DNA of 64,000 nt from Sulfurimonas sp. (GCF_041583195.1 NZ_JBFHGL010000002.1:124001-188000), one strand, 5' to 3'; shown: positions 38,132 through 48,086, counted from the stretch's first letter. Translations and numbers: made by a program. The notes: generated by a model not told the origin, from the letters alone.

Positions 38132-39619
38132 ATGGAAAATATACTTTCTTATATAATATTCACACCCGTTGTAACAGCAATAATTTTAGGTAGCATAAGA
38201 GCCAATATAACTATTTTAAAAGCCGGAGCTGCTATCTCATCGCTACTTGTATTTTTCTTTAGTTTGCTTTTAACTCTTAACTTCAATCCAGATATGATGA
38301 TGCAATTTAGTATAACATCAGAATGGATCAGCAGTGCAGGATTTTCATACCATATTGGTGTAGATGCATTGAGCCTCGTACTTCTTTTACTGGTTAGTTT
38401 CTTAATGCCACTTCTGTATATCTATATGCAAAACGAGTCAAGAAAAGGCTACTGGTACAATATGATGCTTCTTCAAACAGGTGTCAGCGGTGCTATTTTA
38501 TCACTTGATCTGATTTTGTTTTATCTGTTTTGGGAGACTATGCTCCTGCCGATATTTATAATGATTGGTAAGTACGGAAGCGGTATGAAGCAGTTTAATG
38601 CGATGAAGATACTGCTTATGACAATACTCGGATCAATGAGTATGCTCTTTTCGATCATATACATAGGTTATATATATTTTCACACTTACGGTGTTTGGAG
38701 TTTTAATCTTGATGATCTTGCTACTCTCTCACTTAGCGCAAAAGCAACATCTTGGCTCGCAGTTGGTTTTTTACTCGCTTTTGCCATAAAAATCCCTCTA
38801 CTTGGATTTCATACATGGATGGCTCCGGCATACGGTTCTAGCCCTACTCCGGCTGTTGTAATATTATCTGCCATTATGGCAAAACTTGGAGTATATGGAA
38901 TTTGGCGTTTTGGATATTCATTGTTTGAAGAGGTACTTGTATTTTATATGCCCTACATCATCTTTATAGCAATTCTTGGGATGATCTATTATGCCGTGCG
39001 TGCTGTCACGGAAGATGATTTAAGAAAAATGTTTGCTTTTGCATCGGGAAGCCACCTCTCACTTATAGCCCTTGGTATGATTTTAGCAAACTCTTATGCA
39101 TGGGCCGGAAGTCTATATTTTATTGCTACACACGCACTTGCTTCTGCAGGTATATTTTTAATGATTGGACTTACATACAAAAGATTTAAAACCATAAAGA
39201 TCTCTGAACTTGGAGGTGTCGCTCGTAAGCTTCCAAAATTCACATTTTTCTTCAGTTTTTTTGCTTTAAGCATAGCAGGGCTTCCAGGAACTGGCGGTTT
39301 TGTTGCAGAACTGCTAATAATACTTGGTGCATTTAAAAGTGCAGGTTTAATTGTAGGTTTATTTACGGCTACTACTGTTATTATGGCTATTTTATATGTT
39401 TTTTGGATGTTACAAAGAACTATATTTGGTCAAGTAAGTGAGTGTGTCAAAAATACAGAGGCTCAAGATCTAAATCTAAAAGAGATACTTATGCTCTCAC
39501 CGATTGTAATCATGCTGCTTCTAACGGGTATAGCTCCATCTCTTTTTACACCTTTTATCGAGCCCTATATTATAAACTCACTTGAGAGTATAACTCCACT
39601 ATTTTCAGGAGTGAGATAA
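38132..39619 (+). CDS. nuoM: Complex I antiporter-like subunit NuoM
   Basis: NuoM (495 residues) is the middle proton-pumping subunit. Motifs FYLFWETMLLPIFIMIG, KIPLLGFHTWMAPAYGSSP and FASGSHLSLIALG include the key Glu and Lys residues. The TAATG overlap with nuoN shows coupling. Confidence 0.97.
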   Translation: MENILSYIIFTPVVTAIILGSIRANITILKAGAAISSLLVFFFSLLLTLNFNPDMMMQFSITSEWISSAGFSYHIGVDALSLVLLLLVSFLMPLLYIYMQNESRKGYWYNMMLLQTGVSGAILSLDLILFYLFWETMLLPIFIMIGKYGSGMKQFNAMKILLMTILGSMSMLFSIIYIGYIYFHTYGVWSFNLDDLATLSLSAKATSWLAVGFLLAFAIKIPLLGFHTWMAPAYGSSPTPAVVILSAIMAKLGVYGIWRFGYSLFEEVLVFYMPYIIFIAILGMIYYAVRAVTEDDLRKMFAFASGSHLSLIALGMILANSYAWAGSLYFIATHALASAGIFLMIGLTYKRFKTIKISELGGVARKLPKFTFFFSFFALSIAGLPGTGGFVAELLIILGAFKSAGLIVGLFTATTVIMAILYVFWMLQRTIFGQVSECVKNTEAQDLNLKEILMLSPIVIMLLLTGIAPSLFTPFIEPYIINSLESITPLFSGVR

Positions 39620-41109
39620 TGATTGATCTACTATATGCATCGCCTATGGCTGTAATGATTGTCGGAGCATTTACACTAATGCTTCTTAGTCAAAATAAAA
39701 TTTCACTTAGCAAATTTAATATCATAAGTATCATTTTTTTAGTTATATCTTTAGCACTACAACTTTATATTTTTAACGATAAACCTGATTCAGAGTACCT
39801 TTTTGAGTCTGCATTTGGAAAGACATTTATAATCGATAAATTTTCAAAGACATTTGATCTGATGTTCACAATCGGATCGATTCTAACTCTTTTAATAAAT
39901 ATGGATTATTTTAAAAGCCGTAAATATTTCAACGGTGAGTATTTTGCAATACTTTTATTTAGTGTATTTGGAATGATGTTACTCTCACACTCAAATGAGC
40001 TAATTTCATCTTTTATATCACTTGAAATTGCATCGCTTAGTATATATACTCTTGTGGGATACCATAAAAACAAAAAAACAAGTTCTGAGGCCATGATGAA
40101 GTATCTAATACTTGGTTCACTCGCCGGTGCTATCTTTATGCTCGGTGTGTCATTAATATATGCAGCTGTAGGTTCAACCTTGTTTAATGATATAACACAC
40201 TATGTTCATACAACAAATATAGACGATATGGGTATTATATTTGTAGGTGCATCACTAATAATGATCACAGTTATGTTTAAAATAGGTGCCGTACCTTTTC
40301 ATTCATGGGTTATAGATGTTTACCAAGGTGCACCTGCTCCTATTACAATGTATATGGCGTCGACTTTTAAAATATCTGTTTTTGCACTGATACTTAGACT
40401 GTATCTGGTAAACTTTGCATCCATCCACGATTTTTGGATTGAGATGCTTCAGATCATCACTATAGCTACACTTATCGGTGGATCATTACTTGCGATATCT
40501 CAGCAAAATATAAAAAGGATGCTGGCAGCTTCATCCATTGTACATACGGGATATATGTTAATAGCACTCTCATCTATAGGTCTTGGAGCAGAACTTGCAG
40601 CTCCGTCGTTGATGTTTTATCTAATAGCTTACTTTATAAGTGCCGTTGGAGCTTTTGGAATAATCAGTTTTTTATCATCTCAGGAAGAATCTGATTTTAC
40701 ATATGATGACTTTAAAGGTTTTGCAGACAGACGACCGTATATGGCTCTGTTCATGAGTATATTTATGCTCTCGCTTGCAGGGTTTCCTTCAACTATAGGT
40801 TTTTTGGGTAAATTTTACATCTTTACAAGTTCAATTCAATCTGGACAAATCTTATTAACCGCACTTGGTATATTGACGGCATTTATTTCAGTATACTATT
40901 ATTTTAAACTAATTGCAGTGATGTATTTTTATTCAACAGATGAACAAAAAAGAACACTTACGATAGATATGAGTACTATACTAATCTTTGTTATGGCTGT
41001 ATTTGTTATATGGGGTGGCATCGGTACAAACCTTATTTCAGTAGTTCCAGGGGCTGATGGACTTATAAATATTGCAGAGGATGCTATTCAATCATTAAAA
41101 ACATATTAA
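39619..41109 (+). CDS. nuoN: Complex I antiporter-like subunit NuoN
   Basis: NuoN (496 residues) closes the operon. EIASLSIYTLVGYHK, KIGAVPFHSWVIDVYQGAPAP and AASSIVHTGYMLIAL match the subunit, including the pump Glu and Lys. There is no clear terminator after it, only a weak five-base stem, so some read-through into the downstream chemoreceptor gene is possible. Confidence 0.97.
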   Translation: MIDLLYASPMAVMIVGAFTLMLLSQNKISLSKFNIISIIFLVISLALQLYIFNDKPDSEYLFESAFGKTFIIDKFSKTFDLMFTIGSILTLLINMDYFKSRKYFNGEYFAILLFSVFGMMLLSHSNELISSFISLEIASLSIYTLVGYHKNKKTSSEAMMKYLILGSLAGAIFMLGVSLIYAAVGSTLFNDITHYVHTTNIDDMGIIFVGASLIMITVMFKIGAVPFHSWVIDVYQGAPAPITMYMASTFKISVFALILRLYLVNFASIHDFWIEMLQIITIATLIGGSLLAISQQNIKRMLAASSIVHTGYMLIALSSIGLGAELAAPSLMFYLIAYFISAVGAFGIISFLSSQEESDFTYDDFKGFADRRPYMALFMSIFMLSLAGFPSTIGFLGKFYIFTSSIQSGQILLTALGILTAFISVYYYFKLIAVMYFYSTDEQKRTLTIDMSTILIFVMAVFVIWGGIGTNLISVVPGADGLINIAEDAIQSLKTY

Positions 41110-41178
41110 AAAATGTTACTAAAGTTACAAATTAGTCATACATTTATTTTATATCAGATTAAAATGGCTTATGTATGA

Positions 41179-41184
41179 TATACT
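41179..41184 (+). promoter_or_regulatory. Candidate -10 box for the chemoreceptor/HD-GYP pair
   Basis: TATACT stands 33 bases before the ATG at 41218 in the 108-base gap after nuoN. A TAGGATC ribosome-binding site follows in the leader. Confidence 0.4.
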
Positions 41185-41217
41185 AATATTACTATTTTTA
41201 ATTTATAGGATCTACTC

Positions 41218-43125
41218 ATGGCTAAAACTTTAAGCATAAAATCTAAAATGAATTACTTCATTACCTCTCTAACAATAGCTATCTTCTTAGCTACTATGTT
41301 AATTTACTGGTCAATTAATTTAATTAATTCACAATATGACCATTTGCACAAAAATTCAATGATGGGAGCACTAAACACTCTAAGTATTGAAAAAAATCTA
41401 AACTATATAAGCAGAACATCTAGAGATATACTACTTGGTGGAGATTATGACAAAAATATAAAAAAATTAAGAGACAGAGTTTCTTCTATCAATAATAGTT
41501 TTAACAAATTAGAAGAGATCATGAAAAACGATGATGCTTTATCTATGGTTAAAGAAGCAAAGAGCTCAACTATGCTATTTTTAAACCAATCAATGATTAT
41601 GATGGAGTCGTTAAACTTAGAAGATATAAAAAACAAAAAAGATACTCTTTATCATAAATATAAAACAGAGCTAACACCATATGCGAATAAATCTAGAGAC
41701 TCATTTCAAAAACTGGTTAAATATAAAGAGAATGAACTTACACAAGACTCGGACAGCTTAGGGAATGAACTTAATATGTTCAAGTTTTCTATCTTAATAT
41801 TTGGTCTTATATTCACTGTTATTCTTTTGGTAACGGCTACAATAATTAAAAACTATGTAATCAACGGTATTGAAAATTTCTCTAAACTGATTGCTAGAGC
41901 TTCAAACGGTGATATATCTTTTAAAATTGATCAAAAAGAAACAAATGATGAAACAGAACTTGGTCGTATGGGAAATGCTCTTAAAACTTTAATGGATCAG
42001 ATCTCTACTACTATTCATGAGATCAACGATTCTATTGTAAACGCATCAAAAGGTAACTTTTCAAAAAAAATATCTTCAAACGGTTTGCATGGTGAGTTTG
42101 TTGATGCAATAGAAAACGTATCTAATAGTATAGACTTTATGGAAAATCAACACCATAAAAGCAAACGAGACGAATTCAACTCAAAACTTAGCCAAAAATC
42201 AACTCAGGTTTCAGAATCTCTTACAGTTATTCAAAAAGACCTAGCTACTAATATAGAAGATCTTAAGACAGTTACAAGTGCTACAAAATCTGCATCAAAA
42301 CTAGCAGATGATTCAAGACAAAATATTGAAGTTATTGTTGAAGAGTTAAATACTCTTAACGAACAAGTTAATACCAATAACAATTCTATTGCTGAACTTG
42401 CGTCACAGACACAAGAGATTACATCTGTTATAGAGTTAATTACAGACATTGCCGATCAGACAAATCTTCTTGCATTAAATGCCGCTATTGAAGCTGCTCG
42501 TGCAGGTGAACATGGACGCGGCTTTGCCGTAGTTGCAGACGAAGTAAGAAAACTGGCAGAACGAACACACAAAGCTACAGGGGAAATATCAATAAGTATA
42601 AAATCTCTACAACAAGGTATGGGTGATATTCAATCAAGTTCAGCATCTATGCTTGATACTGTTGATGGTTCAACTCAGAAAATAGGTGAATTTGAAGGTA
42701 CACTTGTAGAACTTAGTGAAAATTCTTCTTCTATAGTTAGCAACTCGTATCAGATGGAAAACTCTATATTTGTTGTTCTGGCTAAAATTGAGCATATTCT
42801 TTATAAATACCGTGCATACAGTTCAATTATGAATCTTGAGCATGTTCTTCCAACAAATACACCTCATGAATGTGAACTTGGAAAATGGTATGACACGGAA
42901 GGTAAAAGAAGATTTGAGAAAACTGAGTCTTATGCTAAGATGTCTGTACCTCATGCAATTGTACATGACAATGCAAACAAAAATCTTGATTATATTGATA
43001 ATAATCCAAGTAAAACTACACTTGAAAATACTGAAGAGATAATCAGTAATTTTGAAAGAATGGAACAAGCAAGTGAAGAGTTATTTGATTTACTAGATAA
43101 AATTTTAATTGAATCTAAAAACTAA
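41218..43125 (+). CDS. Methyl-accepting chemotaxis protein with 4HB-type sensor, HAMP and CZB domain
   Basis: The 635-residue receptor has a first membrane segment at about 13-34, a helical periplasmic four-helix-bundle-type sensor (about 35-185), a second segment (about 190-212), HAMP repeats, and the signalling hairpin with [27 protein letters not shown]. The C terminus is a CZB domain with His in [12 protein letters not shown], Cys in ECELGKWY and PHAIVHDNA. It is thus a dual sensor: periplasmic ligand plus cytoplasmic zinc or oxidant. A 13-14 base gap separates it from the REC-PAS-HD-GYP gene, so chemotaxis and c-di-GMP proteins are likely made together. Confidence 0.92.
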   Translation: MAKTLSIKSKMNYFITSLTIAIFLATMLIYWSINLINSQYDHLHKNSMMGALNTLSIEKNLNYISRTSRDILLGGDYDKNIKKLRDRVSSINNSFNKLEEIMKNDDALSMVKEAKSSTMLFLNQSMIMMESLNLEDIKNKKDTLYHKYKTELTPYANKSRDSFQKLVKYKENELTQDSDSLGNELNMFKFSILIFGLIFTVILLVTATIIKNYVINGIENFSKLIARASNGDISFKIDQKETNDETELGRMGNALKTLMDQISTTIHEINDSIVNASKGNFSKKISSNGLHGEFVDAIENVSNSIDFMENQHHKSKRDEFNSKLSQKSTQVSESLTVIQKDLATNIEDLKTVTSATKSASKLADDSRQNIEVIVEELNTLNEQVNTNNNSIAELASQTQEITSVIELITDIADQTNLLALNAAIEAARAGEHGRGFAVVADEVRKLAERTHKATGEISISIKSLQQGMGDIQSSSASMLDTVDGSTQKIGEFEGTLVELSENSSSIVSNSYQMENSIFVVLAKIEHILYKYRAYSSIMNLEHVLPTNTPHECELGKWYDTEGKRRFEKTESYAKMSVPHAIVHDNANKNLDYIDNNPSKTTLENTEEIISNFERMEQASEELFDLLDKILIESKN

Positions 43126-43147
43126 ATAAACAGGTGCATTGAGATCA

Positions 43148-45367
43148 ATGGATAAAGAAAAAATATTACTGGTTGACAGTGATGAAAATTCGCTTGAAAC
43201 TTTAAAAAAAGAACTTAATCAGAAATATGACATAGATTCAGCAAATGATTTAGATTCTACTCTTTACATCGTTGAGAACAATAGACCAAACTTAATACTT
43301 CTAGATGTTCAACTACCAGAAACTAGTGGCTATGAGGTTGCAAATATCTTAAAAGCCAATGCAATGACTAGTGAAATACCTATCATTTTTTTAACAATAC
43401 TAAATGATGATGAGTGTATATCAAAAATCTTTGAGTCAGGCGGAGTTGGTTATATTATAAAACCTATTCATAAAGTTGAACTTCTTTCAAAAGTAAAAAA
43501 TACACTTCAATTATTTCGTCTTAGAGACTCCCTTTCAAATGCACTTGGAGAGAGACAAGAGCATATAAATATGATCGAGAACCAATTAGACATAATAGAT
43601 AAGCATGTTCCAAGAATTACACTAAACCTGCAAAAACAGATTATTGATGTGTCTACTGCATATTGTGAGTTACTTGAGATTAACAAAGATGATGTTATTG
43701 GAAAAAGAAATCATTGTTTAAACCCAGAAGACAATAACTCTGATCTTCATAAAAACATATTTAAAACAATTGAAGAAAAAGGAAATTGGAGAGGTGAACT
43801 TGAGATAGAATCATCTTCAGGTAATAAACTATGGTTTGATACTACAGTCTCTTATGATTTAAACTGTTTTGAAAAAATAAGAGGTTATATAGCTACATTT
43901 ACAAATATAACCGATGCTAAATTAATTGAGCAAAAAAATAAAAAACTGGATGAGATTAACTTCAAATTAGAAGACAATATATCTTATTTGAACCAGTTTA
44001 AAAAAGCCGTAGAGGAAGCATCTATATTCTCAATTACTGACCATAGAGGTGTTATTACAGAAGTAAATAAGAACTTCCAAAACATATCAGGCTATTCTGA
44101 AGAAGAACTGCTTGGACAACCGCACAACATTGTTAGACACCCTGATATGCCAAAAGAGGCTTTTAAGGATATGTGGGACACAATTCAAAGCGGTTCTATG
44201 TGGAAAGGTCTTGTTAAAAACAGAAGAAAAGACGGCAAGGCTTATTACGTAATATCAGAGATAGCACCTATTTACAATCAAGATGGTTCTCTTAAAGAAT
44301 ATATCGGTATTAGAATTGATGTTACAGAGCTAGAAGAGTATAAAAACATTCTAAAAAATGAGTTAGATACTAAGAGTAAAAGTTTAGAGGAAAATATAAA
44401 CTATACTGCACAATACGAAGAAGCTATAAATTCAACAACTGCAATATCAAAGTCAGATATTGACGGTACGATTATCTATGCAAATGAAAAGTTTTGTGAG
44501 CTAAGCGGATATACTATTGATGAATTAAAAACAAAAAAATGCTCTGAGTTAAAAGATAAAAAACACATTGAAGACAACACTTGTAAAGAGATAAAAGATA
44601 GACTTACAAACAAAGAGATAGTAAAAGCAACTCTAACAAATATAAATAAAAGTGGCGAAAGATATATAACAAAAAATCTTTTTTATCCTATTATAGACCT
44701 GCACAATAATGTTTCTGAACATCTTCAAATTATGTATGATATTACAGAGCTTGTAAAACTAAACGAAGATATTATAAATACCCAAAAAGAAGTTGTTTTA
44801 ACAATGGGAGCAATAGGTGAGACAAGAAGCAAAGAGACTGGTCAACATGTAAAAAGAGTCTCTAATTTTACTTACCTTTTAGCTAAACTTTACGGACTAA
44901 ATGATGATGAAGCGAACCTATTAAAACAAGCATCACCTATGCACGATATAGGTAAAGTTGGCATTCCGGATTCTATACTTAAAAAACCTGCCAAATTAAC
45001 TTTAGAAGAGTATGAAATAATGAAAACTCATGCAGAGATAGGTTATGACATGCTCAAACACTCAGACAGAGATATTTTAAAAACCTCAGCAGAGATCTCA
45101 TTAACACACCATGAAAAATATGACGGCAGTGGTTATCCTCGTGGTTTAAAAGGTGAGGAGATACCAATATCTGGCAGGATCACTGCAATTGCAGATGTAT
45201 TTGATGCACTTGGACATGACAGAGTGTATAAAAAAGCTTGGGAGTTAGATAGAATACTTGAGTTTTTTAAAGAGGAAAAGGGAAAACATTTTGATCCAAA
45301 ACTAGTTGATCTATTGATTGAAAATTTAGATAAATTTTTGGAAGTAAAAAATAGTTTAAAAGATTAA
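43148..45367 (+). CDS. REC-PAS-PAS-PAS-HD-GYP c-di-GMP phosphodiesterase
   Basis: The frame is open from a TTG at 43139; I prefer the ATG at 43148 (739 residues). The order is a receiver domain (about 4-120, phospho-Asp53 in LLDVQLPETSG and Lys in IIKPIHK), a PAS (about 150-265), an Aer-like PAS (GYSEEELLGQPHN then VRHPDMP), a third PAS (about 410-530), and a C-terminal HD-GYP domain with HDIGK and HHEKYDGSGYP intact, so c-di-GMP hydrolysis is expected. No partner histidine kinase is adjacent. It follows a CZB chemoreceptor closely; its stop interlocks with the convergent gene through TTAA. Confidence 0.9.
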   Translation: MDKEKILLVDSDENSLETLKKELNQKYDIDSANDLDSTLYIVENNRPNLILLDVQLPETSGYEVANILKANAMTSEIPIIFLTILNDDECISKIFESGGVGYIIKPIHKVELLSKVKNTLQLFRLRDSLSNALGERQEHINMIENQLDIIDKHVPRITLNLQKQIIDVSTAYCELLEINKDDVIGKRNHCLNPEDNNSDLHKNIFKTIEEKGNWRGELEIESSSGNKLWFDTTVSYDLNCFEKIRGYIATFTNITDAKLIEQKNKKLDEINFKLEDNISYLNQFKKAVEEASIFSITDHRGVITEVNKNFQNISGYSEEELLGQPHNIVRHPDMPKEAFKDMWDTIQSGSMWKGLVKNRRKDGKAYYVISEIAPIYNQDGSLKEYIGIRIDVTELEEYKNILKNELDTKSKSLEENINYTAQYEEAINSTTAISKSDIDGTIIYANEKFCELSGYTIDELKTKKCSELKDKKHIEDNTCKEIKDRLTNKEIVKATLTNINKSGERYITKNLFYPIIDLHNNVSEHLQIMYDITELVKLNEDIINTQKEVVLTMGAIGETRSKETGQHVKRVSNFTYLLAKLYGLNDDEANLLKQASPMHDIGKVGIPDSILKKPAKLTLEEYEIMKTHAEIGYDMLKHSDRDILKTSAEISLTHHEKYDGSGYPRGLKGEEIPISGRITAIADVFDALGHDRVYKKAWELDRILEFFKEEKGKHFDPKLVDLLIENLDKFLEVKNSLKD

Positions 45368-45732
45368 TCCCAATCTTTAAACTTGCTTTTTTGGTGTTTG
45401 TCTTTTTTATAGCGTCTTGCGTTTTTACTTTTGTCTAACTGGTTTGAGCTATATAATATATCTTCTTTTATATTCTCAATATCATCATCACTATCTTTGT
45501 AAGATATCATCTTTTTTATTAAGTTTTGCAGATCCTGTAACTCACCTTTATATAAGGAGATTTCCTCTACTCTGTTTAAAAGATTTTGCGCGTTATCTAT
45601 CTTTTTTGAATAACTCTCTTTTGTAAGATTTTCTGTATTTGAAAGGTAGGAAATTATGCTCTTATGAAATCTTTCTAATGCTCTAACATATCTTAGACGC
45701 TTTGAATTATCTATTGCTTTTTGTGAAGCCAT
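45364..45732 (-). CDS. Unrecognised small helical basic protein
   Basis: I do not recognise this 122-residue protein. It is highly charged, predicted helical throughout, with a Lys/Arg-rich C-terminal tail (KNARRYKKDKHQKSKFKDWD is the last 20) and no signal or membrane segment; nucleic-acid or ribosome contact is possible. It has its own TATAAT at 45763-45768 on the minus strand, and an AAGGGA-type ribosome-binding site. It ends in a TTAA stop-codon interlock with the HD-GYP gene. Confidence 0.7.
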   Translation of the reverse strand: MASQKAIDNSKRLRYVRALERFHKSIISYLSNTENLTKESYSKKIDNAQNLLNRVEEISLYKGELQDLQNLIKKMISYKDSDDDIENIKEDILYSSNQLDKSKNARRYKKDKHQKSKFKDWD

Positions 45733-45762
45733 ATATTTTTATCCCTTATAATATTTAATGAA

Positions 45763-45768
45763 ATTATA
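45763..45768 (-). promoter_or_regulatory. Candidate -10 box for the 122-residue gene
   Basis: Minus-strand TATAAT about 30 bases before the ATG at 45732, with a ribosome-binding site (AAGGGA) in between. It lies just beyond the stop of the M23 peptidase gene transcribed in the same direction. Confidence 0.4.
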
Positions 45769-45771
45769 CTT

Positions 45772-47082
45772 TTATTTCGATTTATAATAACTACCCCTTT
45801 TAAGAGTTTCTTTAACACCATTTGATGTAATAAACTTAACAGGTATAGTCTTTGTACTAATACAATCATCATCTACACTAAAAACGCTAAAATGTAGATG
45901 TGGACCACTTGAGTAACCGGTATTACCTGAGTAGCCTATGAAACTTCCACTCTCTACTCTGTCTCCAACACTTACCATAGCACCATTTTTTTGTAAATGG
46001 TAGTAAGTTCCAAAAGTCATATCCTCATGTTGTATAGTAACAAAATTGCCATACTTAGCAAATTCTTGTGAGAATCCTGCTTTATCTGAATCTTCTTTAG
46101 TTTTAACTACAACTCCCCCACGTGCAGCAAAAACCTTAGTCCCTTTTTTTAAAGCAAAATCTATAGAGTATTTACTTCTTCCCTTATGTGTAGATTCGCC
46201 GTTATAACCTTGACTTACCATTTGAGACGTGCCGGTTTCGTAAGGAAGTTTATAAGTATAACTATCATCATGAACTGCATTGAATGCACCCATTATATAT
46301 CTGTAACTTAATTTGTATGATGGAGTGTTTCCAGTTGGATAGAGTCTAAATAGTTCACTCTGTTTGTTTGGCTTTAATACAAAAGCTTTTGGCATATTTA
46401 TATTTGGTTTTAAATTTTTATATTTTAACTTTAGTGTCGTAGTTACATTGAAAACGTTGTTATTCCAGCCAATAATTCTAATATAACCTTTGGCTAATTC
46501 TGCTCTTAAACCAACTTTGTTTTTTATACTACTTTGCTTTTTAGCAGAGTTTATTGTTACTTCTTTACTCGCAACCTCTAACTCACTATTTGAATACTGC
46601 GTAAAAGACTTTAGCTCTATTTTTGAATCTAAATATTTGCTTCTTAACTTATGAGAATGTTTTTTGTAATATATGACTGCTTTTTCATATAGTCCGTAGT
46701 TCTTCAACAAACCATCATAACCATAGGATGTTAAACAGATAAAATCATTATATTTGTCAGCGTCTATAGAATTGTCTATCTCTTTATTTATTTTAGATAC
46801 TAAAAGATCATACTCCTTTTGAAGTGCCCTTAGTCTTTTGAAGTAATCTTGTATTTTTTGCTTATCAGTTGAACGTGTTATGTTTTTTGAAAGTTCTAAA
46901 AGTGACTCTGCTTTTTTGACATAGTTGTTTAATTCAGAAATATTTTTAATATCTTTTGATAACTTTTCAGTTGGTTCTATAGCATCAAAAAGAGGTCTAG
47001 AAAGGTTAGAGAATAGTTGTCCGTTTTCTTGGGTTGGACTGGAAACATATAACATAGCAAGCAAAAGAAATATTCTAAACAT
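45772..47082 (-). CDS. Secreted M23 peptidase
   Basis: The ATG at 47082 (436 residues) is preferred over an upstream TTG at 47088. A signal sequence (about 1-17) leads to a helical region (about 30-130), a beta-rich middle, and a C-terminal M23 domain. Zinc ligands are visible in HKGRSKYSIDFAL and GPHLHFSV, and YGNFVTIQHED with GYSGNTGYS are family signatures, so it is likely an active periplasmic peptidoglycan endopeptidase. This is the second M23 protein in the window and differs in domain layout from the one at 18757-20124. It is divergent from a rhodanese gene. Confidence 0.88.
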   Translation of the reverse strand: MFRIFLLLAMLYVSSPTQENGQLFSNLSRPLFDAIEPTEKLSKDIKNISELNNYVKKAESLLELSKNITRSTDKQKIQDYFKRLRALQKEYDLLVSKINKEIDNSIDADKYNDFICLTSYGYDGLLKNYGLYEKAVIYYKKHSHKLRSKYLDSKIELKSFTQYSNSELEVASKEVTINSAKKQSSIKNKVGLRAELAKGYIRIIGWNNNVFNVTTTLKLKYKNLKPNINMPKAFVLKPNKQSELFRLYPTGNTPSYKLSYRYIMGAFNAVHDDSYTYKLPYETGTSQMVSQGYNGESTHKGRSKYSIDFALKKGTKVFAARGGVVVKTKEDSDKAGFSQEFAKYGNFVTIQHEDMTFGTYYHLQKNGAMVSVGDRVESGSFIGYSGNTGYSSGPHLHFSVFSVDDDCISTKTIPVKFITSNGVKETLKRGSYYKSK

Positions 47083-47131
47083 GTACAAACTTTTTTATAT
47101 AAAATATAGTAGTTTATTTTTTATAGATACA

Positions 47132-47137
47132 ATTATA
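47132..47137 (-). promoter_or_regulatory. Candidate -10 box for the secreted M23 peptidase
   Basis: Minus-strand TATAAT about 50 bases before the ATG at 47082, inside the 77-base divergent gap shared with the rhodanese gene. Confidence 0.4.
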
Positions 47138-47159
47138 CAAAAATTTAAGGAATATAATT

Positions 47160-47555
47160 TTGAAAAAAATTTTAATATTTTTACTTCTTTTAAATATATC
47201 TATTTTTGCAGAGCTAAAACATGAATACCCTACTCTTGAGCTGATAAACTCTAAAATCCCTATAGTAGATATTAGAACGCCACCTGAATGGTATGAAACA
47301 GGTTTAGTTAAAGGTTCAATACCAATAATGTTTTTCGATGAAAGAGGCAGATATAACGTTCAGGCTTTTTTAACTGAACTAAATAAAAAAGTTGATACTA
47401 CAAAACCTTTTGCACTTATTTGCAGGACTGCAAGTCGTACTCAGGTAGTATCTGAGTTTTTATCATCACAATTAAACTATAAAGTCACTAACTTACTTGG
47501 TGGTATGGTTTATGTTAAAGCAAAAGGTTTACCGACACAGAGCTATAAAAAATAG
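47160..47555 (+). CDS. Periplasmic rhodanese-like protein with TTG start
   Basis: The 131-residue protein starts at TTG; an AAGGA ribosome-binding site lies eight bases upstream and no in-frame ATG is nearby. A signal peptide (about 1-17, ending SIFA) is followed by a single rhodanese domain, with VDIRTPPEWYETG and the active-site loop ICRTASRT (Cys about 89). Rhodaneses move sulfane sulfur from thiosulfate or persulfides; a periplasmic form suits sulfur-oxidising Campylobacterota, but the substrate is not shown. Its stop is immediately followed by the ATG of a 43-residue membrane protein. Confidence 0.85.
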   Translation: MKKILIFLLLLNISIFAELKHEYPTLELINSKIPIVDIRTPPEWYETGLVKGSIPIMFFDERGRYNVQAFLTELNKKVDTTKPFALICRTASRTQVVSEFLSSQLNYKVTNLLGGMVYVKAKGLPTQSYKK

Positions 47556-47687
47556 ATGACATTTTTAAAATTTTTATTTCACTTACTTTCAAGAGTTGTA
47601 GTTGTATTTAGTGTTATAGCACTTGTAGTGTTTTTGTTTTGGGGATTTTTATATGTTGTTTTTTATAAAGTCTTAGGCTTAGAGTAA
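47556..47687 (+). CDS. Tiny single-pass membrane protein (43 residues)
   Basis: A 43-codon frame begins with ATG directly after the rhodanese TAG (no gap) and ends with TAA at 47685-47687. It encodes a basic start (MTFLKFLFHLLSR) and one long hydrophobic stretch (VVVVFSVIALVVFLFWGF), then FYKVLGLE. Direct abutment suggests translational coupling to the rhodanese. The end overlaps the convergent gene by nine bases. I do not recognise it; low complexity means it could be chance, but position and composition favour a real membrane peptide. Confidence 0.5.
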   Translation: MTFLKFLFHLLSRVVVVFSVIALVVFLFWGFLYVVFYKVLGLE

Positions 47688-48086
47688 AGACTTTATAACA
47701 TTACTTACACCTTGGTGTAGATTATAGTTAGATATTGGAAAATCCAAATTTTCATTCTCTAAATTTACATTATATCTATGTAAATACTCACCTAAAACAT
47801 CTAAATCAACATCTTTTGCTCTAAAATACAATAGTTTTAAGCTTACAAAATCACTCCAAGCAAAAAATAATTCAGGTGTTAACTCATCCGCATCTTTACC
47901 CTCAGGTGTAAATAATCTGTTCTCATCACGCAATACTGTAAGTACACTTAATATAGCACGTGAAAAAGGGACTACTTTATCAGTCCAGAATGGTGATTCA
48001 TTTCTTCGTTGTAACTCTGTATCTATAACTTTTAAGATCTCATCCATAGATGCTGATCTAAATAATTCGTAAGTTTCTTTTTTCAT
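47679..48086 (-). CDS. Unrecognised cytoplasmic protein
   Basis: The 135-residue protein has no signal or membrane segment and is acidic and helical. A stretch RNESPFWTDKVVPFSRAI followed by LTVLRDENRLFTPEG is the most distinctive part, but I cannot assign a family. The ATG is clear; the gene stands between a rhodanese/membrane-peptide pair and a DUF445 gene, both on the other strand, with no informative context. Confidence 0.65.
   Translation of the reverse strand: MKKETYELFRSASMDEILKVIDTELQRRNESPFWTDKVVPFSRAILSVLTVLRDENRLFTPEGKDADELTPELFFAWSDFVSLKLLYFRAKDVDLDVLGEYLHRYNVNLENENLDFPISNYNLHQGVSNVIKSLL

Noticed and set aside
41110-41217. A terminator after nuoN
   Set aside because: Only a five-base AACAT/ATGTT stem with an 8-base loop is present, too weak to call.
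45772-47687. A defence-type island among the small unknown genes at 45-52 kb
   Set aside because: The genes are ordinary in composition, are interspersed with housekeeping families, and contain no nuclease, helicase, toxin-antitoxin or phage-related domain.
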